From positions 1-31,978 of the forward strand of contig CAZYMI010000023.1 of the NCBI GenBank assembly GCA_964648505.1: a DNA stretch of 31,978 nt, in the 5' to 3' direction. Origin of the DNA: CAZYMI01 sp964648505. GTDB taxonomy: Bacteria; Pseudomonadota; Alphaproteobacteria; Micavibrionales; Micavibrionaceae. The translations under genes were made by a program, and so were the position numbers. This document shows positions 16,468 to 23,561 of this stretch, piece after piece (within the stretch, counting starts at the first letter, position 1; every line of letters begins with the position of its first letter). The notes under the pieces were generated by a model that saw nothing but the letters and a program-made list of their open reading frames with translations, was not told the DNA's origin and did no database searches.

Positions 16468-16494
16468 GGGAACTTTATAAAAGATTTTAAGAAT

Positions 16495-16748
16495 AAAGTC
16501 AAAAAACGCGTTAATCTTTATTAAGAACACTAAGCCGCTTTTTTGGCCTTGCTGAACTTTGGCAAGCCTGCACGCAAAAAGTTTGTGCCCACATAGCGAG
16601 CGGCGCCATCCAAATCTTCTTCAATGCGGATCAGCTGATTATATTTAGCCACACGGTCAGAACGCGAGAGTGAGCCCGTTTTAATTTGCCCCGCATTTGT
16701 TGCAACAGCCAAATCTGCAATTGTGGAATCTTCTGTTTCACCTGAGCG
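16495..16748 (-). repeat. Direct repeat, distal copy of the eno 3' end
   Basis: This block repeats 16975-17228 with a fixed offset of 480 bp and no gaps. Positions 16495-16652 are identical to the other copy (158 bp). Positions 16653-16748 differ at 15 of 96 bases, and 14 of those 15 fall on third codon positions of enolase. Recognisable homology stops close to 16748. The identical part includes the eno stop codon and 35 bp of downstream sequence. Confidence 0.95.
16530..16748 (-). pseudogene. Duplicated C-terminal fragment of enolase
   Basis: It encodes the last 73 codons of enolase (from RSGETEDSTIADL to KAKKAA, stop at 16530) with no stop or frameshift. It differs from the full gene by one residue (Ser for Ala after GETED). 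It lacks the entire barrel front and the catalytic His of SHRSGETED, which is Arg here, so it cannot be a working enolase. The frame is open upstream to an ATG at 16832 through sequence that is the 69-residue gene A in another frame; I think that extension is accidental. The fragment sits directly behind gene A and 62 bp before gene B, repeating the eno-to-gene-A arrangement. Confidence 0.9.
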
Positions 16749-16947
16749 GCGCGGGAGCAGAACCGTTCCCTGCCTGAGAAACTGCTGATTTTGCAGACAC
16801 TTCTTGTGTGCTGGAGCAATGCAACACGCCACCTATAGTTAAAACAGACGCACAGAATCCGGCAACGATAGCTGCACAAAGCAACGTTGACTGAATGTCA
16901 TCGTTGCTTCCCGCTTTTTTAAATGTGTCTTTTATTTTTTTTATCAT
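16738..16947 (-). CDS. 69-residue membrane protein, paralogue A
   Basis: It begins MIKKIKDTFKKAG, a basic amphipathic stretch, and continues with a hydrophobic helix at about 21-42. Then come GGVLHCSS and a polar Ser/Ala/Pro tail ending GSAPAPLR. AGAGG lies 3 nt before the ATG. It is 62 bp downstream of the eno stop on the same strand and could be transcribed with eno. Its last few codons and stop run into the eno-derived fragment in a different frame, so the C-terminal Leu-Arg-stop is written in sequence shared with the RSGE region of enolase. It is related to the gene at 16258-16467. Size and layout recall small membrane peptides such as toxins, holins or assembly factors, but no family is recognised. 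Confidence 0.62.
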   Translation of the reverse strand: MIKKIKDTFKKAGSNDDIQSTLLCAAIVAGFCASVLTIGGVLHCSSTQEVSAKSAVSQAGNGSAPAPLR

Positions 16948-16974
16948 AAACCTCTTTTAATCCATTTACGTCAA

Positions 16975-17228
16975 AAAGTCAAAAAACGCGTTAATCTTTA
17001 TTAAGAACACTAAGCCGCTTTTTTGGCCTTGCTGAACTTTGGCAAGCCTGCACGCAAAAAGTTTGTGCCCACATAGCGAGCGGCGCCATCCAAATCTTCT
17101 TCAATGCGGATCAGCTGATTATATTTAGCCACGCGGTCAGAACGTGAGAGCGAGCCCGTTTTAATTTGCCCTGCATTTGTAGCCACCGCTAAATCCGCAA
17201 TCGTTGCATCCTCTGTTTCGCCTGAACG
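16975..17228 (-). repeat. Direct repeat, proximal copy within intact eno
   Basis: The 3' end of the complete eno gene plus 35 bp downstream, repeated at 16495-16748. Just after the stop codon, both copies carry an AT-only stem (TTAAT/ATTAA with a four-base loop) followed on the minus strand by CGCGTTTTTT. This could act as a weak terminator or attenuator behind eno and is duplicated with it. Confidence 0.95.
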
Positions 17229-18323
17229 GTGGGAAAGCACAACGCCGAAACCTGCTTTTTGAGCCATCTGCACAGCTTCGAGTGTTTCAGTCAGCGTACC
17301 AATTTGATTAACCTTCACCAAAATAGAATTGGCCGCTTTACGTTCAATGCCCTGCGCCAAACGTTTCGGGTTGGTGACAAACAAGTCATCGCCAACGAGC
17401 TGCACACGATCCCCTAATATTTTGTTAAGTGCAATCCAGCCTTCCCAATCATCTTCCGCCATGCCGTCTTCAATGGATGCGATTGGATAGTTGGCACATA
17501 GCTGCTCGTAATATTTAATCATATCGGATGATGTGAGCACGCGGCCCTCACCTTCTAAATTATATTTGCCGCCTTTAAAAAATTCAGTTGCCGCGCAATC
17601 AAGGGCCAGCACAACATCTTCTCCTGCTTTGTAACCCGCGCCATCAATTGCGCCCATAATAAAATCAAGCGCTTGGGTGGCAGATGATACCGCTGGGGCA
17701 AAGCCGCCTTCATCCCCCACATTGGTATTCATACCTGCCTTTTTTAGGTCACTCTTCAAACGATGGAAAATCTCAGATCCCATGCGAATAGCATCTGCCA
17801 TACTGCTTGCACCAACCGGCATCACCATGAATTCTTGGAAATCGACAGGATTATCGGCATGCTGACCGCCATTGATAATATTCATCATCGGCACCGGCAT
17901 AAAATGGGCCTGCGTACCACCCACATAACGGTAAAGCGGCAAGCCCACCTCATCCGCCGCTGCCTTTGCAACTGCCAATGACACGCCCAAAATAGCATTC
18001 GCGCCTAATTTAGATTTATTTGGCGTACCATCCATTTCAATCATCATATGATCGATGCTCATTTGGTCAGATGCTTCTGAACCCAGCAACGCTTCGCATA
18101 TGTCTTCATTAATATGCTCAACTGCCTTTAAAACGCCTTTGCCGCCATATTTGCTTTTATCGCCATCGCGCAGCTCAACAGCTTCATGCGCCCCTGTTGA
18201 TGCACCTGAAGGTACTGCCGCGCGGCCCGTTGCACCACTTTCAAGAACAACATCTACTTCAACTGTAGGATTACCGCGACTATCTAAAATTTGGCGGCCT
18301 GTAATATTTATAATTGCACTCAC
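17010..18323 (-). CDS. eno: Enolase
   Basis: A glycolytic enzyme converting 2-phosphoglycerate to phosphoenolpyruvate, 437 residues. Signatures seen are the N-terminal ITGRQILDSRGNPTVEVDV, SGASTGAHEAVELRDG, MPVPMMNIINGGQHADNPVDFQEFM, the metal-site region SIEDGMAEDDW and LVGDDLFVTNP, the catalytic Lys in ILVKVNQIGT, and SHRSGETEDATIADLAV. The start is GTG at 18323; its GTGA overlaps the kdsA stop by 4 bp, with AGGAG 8 nt upstream, so translation is coupled to kdsA. The gene is complete. Its last 73 codons are duplicated downstream, with 158 bp of perfect identity at the very end. Confidence 0.98.
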   Translation of the reverse strand: MSAIINITGRQILDSRGNPTVEVDVVLESGATGRAAVPSGASTGAHEAVELRDGDKSKYGGKGVLKAVEHINEDICEALLGSEASDQMSIDHMMIEMDGTPNKSKLGANAILGVSLAVAKAAADEVGLPLYRYVGGTQAHFMPVPMMNIINGGQHADNPVDFQEFMVMPVGASSMADAIRMGSEIFHRLKSDLKKAGMNTNVGDEGGFAPAVSSATQALDFIMGAIDGAGYKAGEDVVLALDCAATEFFKGGKYNLEGEGRVLTSSDMIKYYEQLCANYPIASIEDGMAEDDWEGWIALNKILGDRVQLVGDDLFVTNPKRLAQGIERKAANSILVKVNQIGTLTETLEAVQMAQKAGFGVVLSHRSGETEDATIADLAVATNAGQIKTGSLSRSDRVAKYNQLIRIEEDLDGAARYVGTNFLRAGLPKFSKAKKAA

Positions 18324-19156
18324 TGATATTTCTCCTGTTGCTTTGTAATGGCATCGATCTGCTTAAGCGTTTCAAGAACTTTAGGCATATCTTTAAAATA
18401 CATCATATTGGGGCCATCAGAAGGCGCCCGGTCCGGATCGTGGTGGGTTTCCATGAAAACAGCCGCAACACCAACTGCAACAGCTGCGCGCGCCAGTACT
18501 GGCACCATTGTTCTGTCCCCGCCCGATGCATGCCCTTGTCCGCCGGGTTGCTGCACTGAATGGGTTGCATCAAACACAACCGGATACCCTGTTTGGGCCA
18601 TAATCGGTAAAGACCGCATATCAGATACAAGCGTATTATATCCAAATGATGCACCGCGCTCACACAGCATGATCTGATCATTACCGGTAGATGCAATTTT
18701 AGCTGCCACATTCTTCATGTCCCACGGCGCTAGGAACTGTCCTTTTTTTACATTGATTGCCTTGCCTGTTTTTCCTGCGGATAAAAGCAAATCCGTCTGG
18801 CGCGATAAGAAAGCTGGGATTTGCAATACATCAACAACCGCACCAGCACGCACGCATTGTTCTTCGGTATGGATATCGGTAAGCATCGGAACATGGGGAA
18901 ACTGCTTTTTCAGATCAGAGAAAGTTTTTAAGCCTTCATCAATGCCCATACCGCGCTGGCCTGAAAGTGATGTGCGATTTGCTTTATCGTATGATGCTTT
19001 AAAAATAAACGGTATGGAAATTCTGCTGGTCAATTCTGCCAAAACGCCGCACATGTCAAAAGCATGATCGCGGCTTTCCATCTGGCAGGGGCCTGCAATC
19101 AAAGTGAATGGCAAGTGATTAGCAATTTTTATGGAACCTAAAGTAATAATCTTCAT
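18320..19156 (-). CDS. kdsA: KdsA, Kdo-8-phosphate synthase (metal-dependent type)
   Basis: Condenses arabinose 5-phosphate with phosphoenolpyruvate for the LPS inner core; 278 residues. Family motifs are FTLIAGPCQMESRD near the N-terminus, FKASYDKANRTS, LTDIHTEEQ, CERGASFGYN, DATHSVQQPGGQGHASGG, and the late METHHDPDRAPSDGPN. Cys24 in AGPCQ occupies the position that is Cys in metal-dependent enzymes such as the Aquifex one and Asn in the metal-independent E. coli enzyme, so this enzyme should need a divalent metal. It feeds the same outer-membrane pathway as lpxB at the other end of the window. It overlaps eno by 4 bp and follows two unknown genes by 40 bp. Confidence 0.96.
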   Translation of the reverse strand: MKIITLGSIKIANHLPFTLIAGPCQMESRDHAFDMCGVLAELTSRISIPFIFKASYDKANRTSLSGQRGMGIDEGLKTFSDLKKQFPHVPMLTDIHTEEQCVRAGAVVDVLQIPAFLSRQTDLLLSAGKTGKAINVKKGQFLAPWDMKNVAAKIASTGNDQIMLCERGASFGYNTLVSDMRSLPIMAQTGYPVVFDATHSVQQPGGQGHASGGDRTMVPVLARAAVAVGVAAVFMETHHDPDRAPSDGPNMMYFKDMPKVLETLKQIDAITKQQEKYQ

Positions 19157-19196
19157 ATTCTATTCTTAAAGCCTCGCGGCTTGTAAAACAAGAACC

Positions 19197-19934
19197 CTAG
19201 AACATGGTAAAAACAAGCCTGTCGGTTACACGGGGCTCCATATGCGCAGGCAGAGTTACAGGGTTAGAGTCAATATAACTTACCCGTGCGTCCCTTAATA
19301 AAAGACGCACGATAACTCGATAATCGCCCTTATCCGTCGGTCTCAGCCCCTCAGGTCCACGGTGGAAACTATCCCCGCGATACAACATAACATCACCTGC
19401 CGGGGCTTGCTGTATAACATCACTAAGCGAAGCCTTCTTTTTTGTATTATTACCCAACAAAAAAATCGTGCTTGCAAAGCTTGAAACCAACGCCCCGCGC
19501 GACACTAAAAAATCCGACGGAAACTGTTCTATCTCATTTTCATCATCATCAATATGCGGATGCGTTGATTGATCACCAAAAAGTTCAGAGATGAATTTAA
19601 GCTCCAGAATTCTGTTGGCCGTATCTGTATAATATTCAAGATCATGGCGCATAAATGCTTCAATCAACCGGCTTAATCCTGCCAGGCTACTGGGGGTGCA
19701 CACCTCAAGTGTTCCAGCATTCTTGATAATCATGGTGTCAGAAAATTCTTTTTCATGCTTGGCAAAAGTGCCCCTCTTTTTCTGAAGATCATAGCGATAC
19801 GTTTCAGCCGTTCTTTCAAGATCTACAATACTGCGCCAATGAGGCATATGTACTGATGCGGTAATTAAAGGATCATCACTTATGTGTGGATAAGCAGCCC
19901 AAAGGGTAAATTGTGTTTTTGGATCAATCATCAT
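19197..19934 (-). CDS. Unknown protein with HxD...H...R pattern, paralogue 2
   Basis: 245 residues, soluble, no signal peptide. It is related to the gene just upstream: both share TDTxxRILE (around 103-111 here), PHIDDDENEIE (His127, Asp129), a following LVSS, then GDSFHRGP (His191) and a strand RVIVRLLLRDA (Arg206, Arg210). His-x-Asp, a second His about 60 residues later and an Arg after about 15 more match the metal and co-substrate residues of double-stranded beta-helix Fe(II)/2-oxoglutarate oxygenases. The preceding AGDVMLYRGD resembles the strand that normally precedes the distal His. This is a family-level inference; a non-catalytic cupin-like fold is the alternative. Its ATG overlaps the upstream stop (TAATG). 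Confidence 0.62.
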   Translation of the reverse strand: MMIDPKTQFTLWAAYPHISDDPLITASVHMPHWRSIVDLERTAETYRYDLQKKRGTFAKHEKEFSDTMIIKNAGTLEVCTPSSLAGLSRLIEAFMRHDLEYYTDTANRILELKFISELFGDQSTHPHIDDDENEIEQFPSDFLVSRGALVSSFASTIFLLGNNTKKKASLSDVIQQAPAGDVMLYRGDSFHRGPEGLRPTDKGDYRVIVRLLLRDARVSYIDSNPVTLPAHMEPRVTDRLVFTMF

Positions 19935-20629
19935 TATACCAAATTTATAGAAAGCTGCGATTGTGGCGGCTTACCCTGACCATAAATCGCATCATCTTTT
20001 AAAAGCAGCGCTTTCGCAGTTTGCGCGTCACGAAAAGCAAGCCGTAAAAGATATCTCGTTTGTCGTTTGGCTGCGCCACTAAATTCACAATAAAACGGTG
20101 CTCTGTGCTGATCATTGCCATGAAAATTTATCACTTGATTAGCTGTCGCCCTAAAACCATTTTCAAAAAAAGTGCCTCCAGTTGAAGATACAAGATATAG
20201 CCTTGATGGAAGAAATGGTGTCAAACCCATAACTTTGTAATCAATTTCTTTTTCATCGTCATCAATATGAAACACACTTTCAGAAACATCCTCTTCAACA
20301 TCTTTAAGGTCAAATACTGGCTCGCGTATTACTGTTGCTTCAAGAATACGCGCATACGTATCCGTATTATTGGTAAGATCATACTGGATGATTCTTGAAA
20401 TAAGATCAGCAATCGGCTCAAAACGCGCAGGCATAAAAACACCAAGCGTATCTGGCTGCTTTATGAGGACAATATCTCGCTTGGGCGGCTTATAAGGGGA
20501 CATTACAAGAAAGCGTAAAAAGCCATGCCACTTTGTTTTAGGCGGCTGACGCGGGTCAGTAGGCGTTGTCTGCGCTATCACGCTCGCGTCTGCATTAAAA
20601 ATGACTTTTGGCCCGATCACGGCTATCAC
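19934..20629 (-). CDS. Unknown protein with HxD...H...R pattern, paralogue 1
   Basis: 231 residues, soluble. After a Pro-rich start it has DTLGVFMPARFEPIADLISRII and NTDTYARILE, both with counterparts in the next gene. HIDDDEKEID follows (His121, Asp123), then RLYLVSSTGG, NDQHRAP (His175) and TRYLLRLAFRDA (Arg192, Arg196). The spacing fits an Fe(II)/2-oxoglutarate oxygenase-like core, as in its paralogue, but sequence outside these blocks is diverged. The start is GTG at 20629, with AGG about 8 nt upstream; a GTG three codons later is also possible. A 17-bp dyad sits directly before the start. The two genes lie between pyrG and kdsA, which are normally adjacent, and form a two-gene insertion. 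Substrate unknown. Confidence 0.62.
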   Translation of the reverse strand: MIAVIGPKVIFNADASVIAQTTPTDPRQPPKTKWHGFLRFLVMSPYKPPKRDIVLIKQPDTLGVFMPARFEPIADLISRIIQYDLTNNTDTYARILEATVIREPVFDLKDVEEDVSESVFHIDDDEKEIDYKVMGLTPFLPSRLYLVSSTGGTFFENGFRATANQVINFHGNDQHRAPFYCEFSGAAKRQTRYLLRLAFRDAQTAKALLLKDDAIYGQGKPPQSQLSINLV

Positions 20630-20646
20630 CTATTCAACCTGAATAG
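20630..20646. promoter_or_regulatory. 17-bp perfect dyad before the oxygenase-like pair
   Basis: CTATTCAACCTGAATAG has two 7-bp arms around a 3-bp centre and abuts the GTG start of the gene ending at 19934. Read on the minus strand it contains the AGG used as ribosome site, so a bound regulator or a folded leader would cover the initiation region. It could be a translational or transcriptional operator, or chance symmetry. Confidence 0.3.
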
Positions 20647-20681
20647 ATGTAAGTAACAATAAATTTTGATTATGTCAATAA

Positions 20682-22313
20682 TTAAACAAGTCTGCTTTGT
20701 TCAATAGCGGCCTTTATAAAGCCAACAAACAAGGGATGGGGATCAAAAGGTTTAGACTTCAACTCAGGATGGTATTGTACCCCAATAAACCATGGGTGGT
20801 TAATATTCTCCCCTATTTCAGGCAGCCTGCCATCGGGGGACATGCCTGAGAACACAAAACCCTTAGCAGATAAAACATCCTGATAGGCAATATTCACTTC
20901 ATAACGATGACGATGACGTTCATGGATAAGACCTGCGCCACCATAGCACGCCTGTACTTTAGACCCTTTTTGCAAAACAGCAGGATAAGCTCCTAGGCGC
21001 ATGGTGCCACCAAGCTCAGAACCTACGCTGCGCTCCTCACGCTCATTACCTTTAACCCACTCAGTCATTAAGCCTACAACAGGCTGCTGAGTTTCACCAA
21101 ATTCTGTAGAACTCGCACCTTTTATACCAGCAAGATTACGCGCAGCTTCAATCACAGCCATCTGAAAACCAAAACATATACCAAAATAAGGCACCTTACG
21201 TTCACGAGCGAATTTTGCGGCCAGAATTTTGCCTTCCGTACCCCGCGCACCAAAACCACCCGGCACAAGAATACCATGCACATCTTCTAGATGGGTTGCA
21301 GTATCCTCGCGTTCAAAGATTTCTGATTCAATAAATTTCAAATCCACTTTAACATTATTGGCGATGCCACCATGCATTAAAGCTTCATTGAGCGATTTGT
21401 AGCTATCCGTCAGATTGGTGTATTTTCCAACAACAGCAATCTTAACTGTGCCTTCCGGTTCCTTGACGCGCCTAACAATTTCTTGCCACTTTGAAAGATC
21501 GGGCGCAGGCGGATTAAGTATATTAAACGCTTCAAGAACACGATCATCCAGGCCTTCCGCATGATAGGTCATCGGAACCTCATAAATAGATGAAGCATTG
21601 AGTGCAGGAATAACGTTCTTTTGATCAATGTTGCAAAACAAGGCAATTTTGCGCCTGTCTTCTTCGTTGATTTGTCTGTCAGCACGGCATAATAGAATTT
21701 TTGGCCATATCCCATGACTCATCAGCTCTTTAACCGAATGCTGGGTTGGTTTGGTTTTCAATTCACCTGCTGTCGCAATATAAGGAAGCAAAGTTACATG
21801 CAAAAACAAAGCGCGAGCATCCCCAATCTGGTTTGCAAACTGGCGTATAGCCTCCAGAAACGGCAAGCTTTCAATATCGCCAACCGTGCCGCCAATTTCG
21901 CACAAGACAAAATCGGCTGATCCATCTTTTTCTGCAACGAAAGATTTGATTTCGTCAGTGATGTGTGGGATCACCTGTATTGTTGCACCCAGATAGTCGC
22001 CGCGCCTCTCTTTTTGCAACACAGACATATAAATACGTCCGGTTGTAATATTGTCCTGCGCTGATGCAGGGCGGCCTGTAAAACGTTCGTAATGGCCTAA
22101 ATCCAGATCGGTTTCCGCGCCATCATCGGTTACATATACTTCGCCATGCTGAAACGGCGACATGGTGCCAGGATCCACATTTAAATAAGGATCCATTTTG
22201 CACAAACGCACCTTATATCCTCGCGCTTGCAATAACGCGCCAAGGGCTGCGGATGCGAGCCCCTTCCCCAAGGAAGATACAACGCCGCCTGTAATAAATA
22301 TAAAACGGGTCAT
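20682..22313 (-). CDS. pyrG: PyrG, CTP synthase
   Basis: Makes CTP from UTP using ATP and glutamine; 543 residues. The synthetase domain (about 1-265) opens with FITGGVVSSLGKGLASA, the P-loop-like motif, followed by MDPYLNVDPGTMSPFQHGEV and CEIGGTVGDIES. The glutaminase domain (about 290-540) has the oxyanion Gly-rich VPGGFGARGTEGK, the nucleophile Cys in PYFGICFGFQ, and the His/Glu pair in VQYHPELKSKP. All catalytic residues are visible. It lies 3 nt after secG, in its normal tpiA-secG-pyrG context, but is followed by two unknown genes instead of kdsA. Confidence 0.98.
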   Translation of the reverse strand: MTRFIFITGGVVSSLGKGLASAALGALLQARGYKVRLCKMDPYLNVDPGTMSPFQHGEVYVTDDGAETDLDLGHYERFTGRPASAQDNITTGRIYMSVLQKERRGDYLGATIQVIPHITDEIKSFVAEKDGSADFVLCEIGGTVGDIESLPFLEAIRQFANQIGDARALFLHVTLLPYIATAGELKTKPTQHSVKELMSHGIWPKILLCRADRQINEEDRRKIALFCNIDQKNVIPALNASSIYEVPMTYHAEGLDDRVLEAFNILNPPAPDLSKWQEIVRRVKEPEGTVKIAVVGKYTNLTDSYKSLNEALMHGGIANNVKVDLKFIESEIFEREDTATHLEDVHGILVPGGFGARGTEGKILAAKFARERKVPYFGICFGFQMAVIEAARNLAGIKGASSTEFGETQQPVVGLMTEWVKGNEREERSVGSELGGTMRLGAYPAVLQKGSKVQACYGGAGLIHERHRHRYEVNIAYQDVLSAKGFVFSGMSPDGRLPEIGENINHPWFIGVQYHPELKSKPFDPHPLFVGFIKAAIEQSRLV

Positions 22314-22316
22314 TTA

Positions 22317-22694
22317 TTATTGTGCTCCGGGTACCGGTGCTTTTGGTTTTGTTTTTTCGTCTGTCTTTTCTTCAGCGTTTACCTTGTCGTCTGATTTTTC
22401 TGTATCAGAACCGGTTGTTTGCTGTGCGGCAGCATCCAGCTTGCTTAAAATATCTGAACTGGATGTGTGTGTATTAGCCAAAATAGCAAGGGTTATACTG
22501 GTAACAATAAACAAGGCAAAACAAACAGCCGTTGCGCGGGTTAGCGCATTCGCTGTTGATTTAGGGGAAGCAAAATTTCCCGCCCCACCTGACATGGATG
22601 ATGTCAGTCCACCACCTTCAGATCGTTGCATGAGCACCAGAAATATAATTGAAAGCGCCAATAAAAGATGAATAATTAAAATAACTGTTTCCAT
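22317..22694 (-). CDS. secG: SecG, preprotein translocase subunit
   Basis: A small partner of SecYE that aids protein export across the inner membrane. Of 125 residues, the first helix lies at about 3-20 and is followed by the family motif LMQRSEGGGL. A Gly/Ser-rich cytoplasmic loop with GGAGNFASPKSTANALTRAT leads to the second helix at about 55-72. The tail beyond about residue 80 is acidic and Lys-rich (Asp/Glu/Lys repeats ending KPKAPVPGAQ), longer than in E. coli but usual for alphaproteobacterial SecG. It lies between tpiA and pyrG, as expected. Confidence 0.94.
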   Translation of the reverse strand: METVILIIHLLLALSIIFLVLMQRSEGGGLTSSMSGGAGNFASPKSTANALTRATAVCFALFIVTSITLAILANTHTSSSDILSKLDAAAQQTTGSDTEKSDDKVNAEEKTDEKTKPKAPVPGAQ

Positions 22695-22723
22695 AGTTTT
22701 TAACCTATTTTCTAAACTTTTCT

Positions 22724-23464
22724 TTAAACTGCGTTGATAATTGATAGGAATTCGTCTGCCTTAAGAGATGCCCCGCCAACAAGAGCGCCATTAACGCCTT
22801 TGGTGTGCAGTATCTCTCTGGCGTTATCCACCTTAACTGAACCGCCGTACAAAATACGCATATTTTCAGCATGTGCAAGCTTTCCAGCAATCTTGGTGCG
22901 AATAAGGCTGTGCATAGCTTCAATATCAGCCGGGCTGGCTGTTTTACCTGTGCCAATTGCCCAGACGGGCTCATACGCCACGACCGTATTATTAAAATTA
23001 GCTGAACTTGGCAGCGAATCTTCAAGCTGCTGGGCGACAACCTGATCCGCCTGACCGGCACTTCTTTGCGCGTCTGTTTCGCCTACACACAAAATAACTT
23101 TTAAACCCGCCCGATGCGCAGCCCCTGCTTTTCCCGCAATAAGCCCTGATGTTTCTTGGTGTTCTTGACGACGTTCTGAGTGACCTAAAATAACATATTG
23201 GCAGCCCATATCTGCAATCTGTTCTGCTGCTAAATCGCCTGTATGCGCCCCGGGCGGATGTGCAGAGCAATCTTGCGCCCCTACAAAAATACCTGTCCCC
23301 ATGGCGATACCTGCAACAAGCCCTACATGGAGGCTTGACGGGCAGAGTAAAATATCGGCTTTGTGAGGTTGGCTCGAGAGAGCTTTTACAAGCTCTTTTG
23401 TGAGTTTTCTGGCACTTTCTAAAGTGCCGTTCATTTTCCAGTTGCCAGCAATGAGTTGACGCAT
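22724..23464 (-). CDS. tpiA: TpiA, triosephosphate isomerase
   Basis: Interconverts dihydroxyacetone phosphate and glyceraldehyde 3-phosphate; 246 residues. Active-site elements are NWKMNG (Lys10), ILGHSERR (electrophilic His), VAYEPVWAIGTGKTA (catalytic Glu and phosphate loop) and the C-terminal ILYGGSVK and GALVGGASL. The frame is open to 23524, but the ATG at 23464 is correct: it begins at the conserved MRQLIAGNWK and has AAAGGGG just upstream. It is divergent from ppiD across 97 bp that must hold both promoters. It leads the tpiA-secG-pyrG-...-eno series, which groups two glycolytic genes. Confidence 0.97.
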   Translation of the reverse strand: MRQLIAGNWKMNGTLESARKLTKELVKALSSQPHKADILLCPSSLHVGLVAGIAMGTGIFVGAQDCSAHPPGAHTGDLAAEQIADMGCQYVILGHSERRQEHQETSGLIAGKAGAAHRAGLKVILCVGETDAQRSAGQADQVVAQQLEDSLPSSANFNNTVVAYEPVWAIGTGKTASPADIEAMHSLIRTKIAGKLAHAENMRILYGGSVKVDNAREILHTKGVNGALVGGASLKADEFLSIINAV

Positions 23465-23561
23465 GGGCCCCTTTCTTACAGGCATAGGGCCAAAAAAGCA
23501 ATCACCTGTTGCTTCCCCTCTCAAAGCTTTCTAGTCTCAAGCGGTTTTAGGAGGATTCACG

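Noticed and set aside
16468..16530. GTG start at 16530 giving a 90-residue form of gene B
   Set aside because: In the eno copy the same bases run into a stop, and the paralogue begins at MIK; the added 21 residues come from the duplicated eno downstream sequence.
16749..16832. Translation of the eno fragment from the ATG at 16832
   Set aside because: The upstream 28 codons are gene A read in another frame, and the product would lack the enolase active site.
16495..17228. Phage or transposon remnant
   Set aside because: No integrase, transposase, terminal inverted repeat or target-site duplication could be found, so only the repeat is reported.
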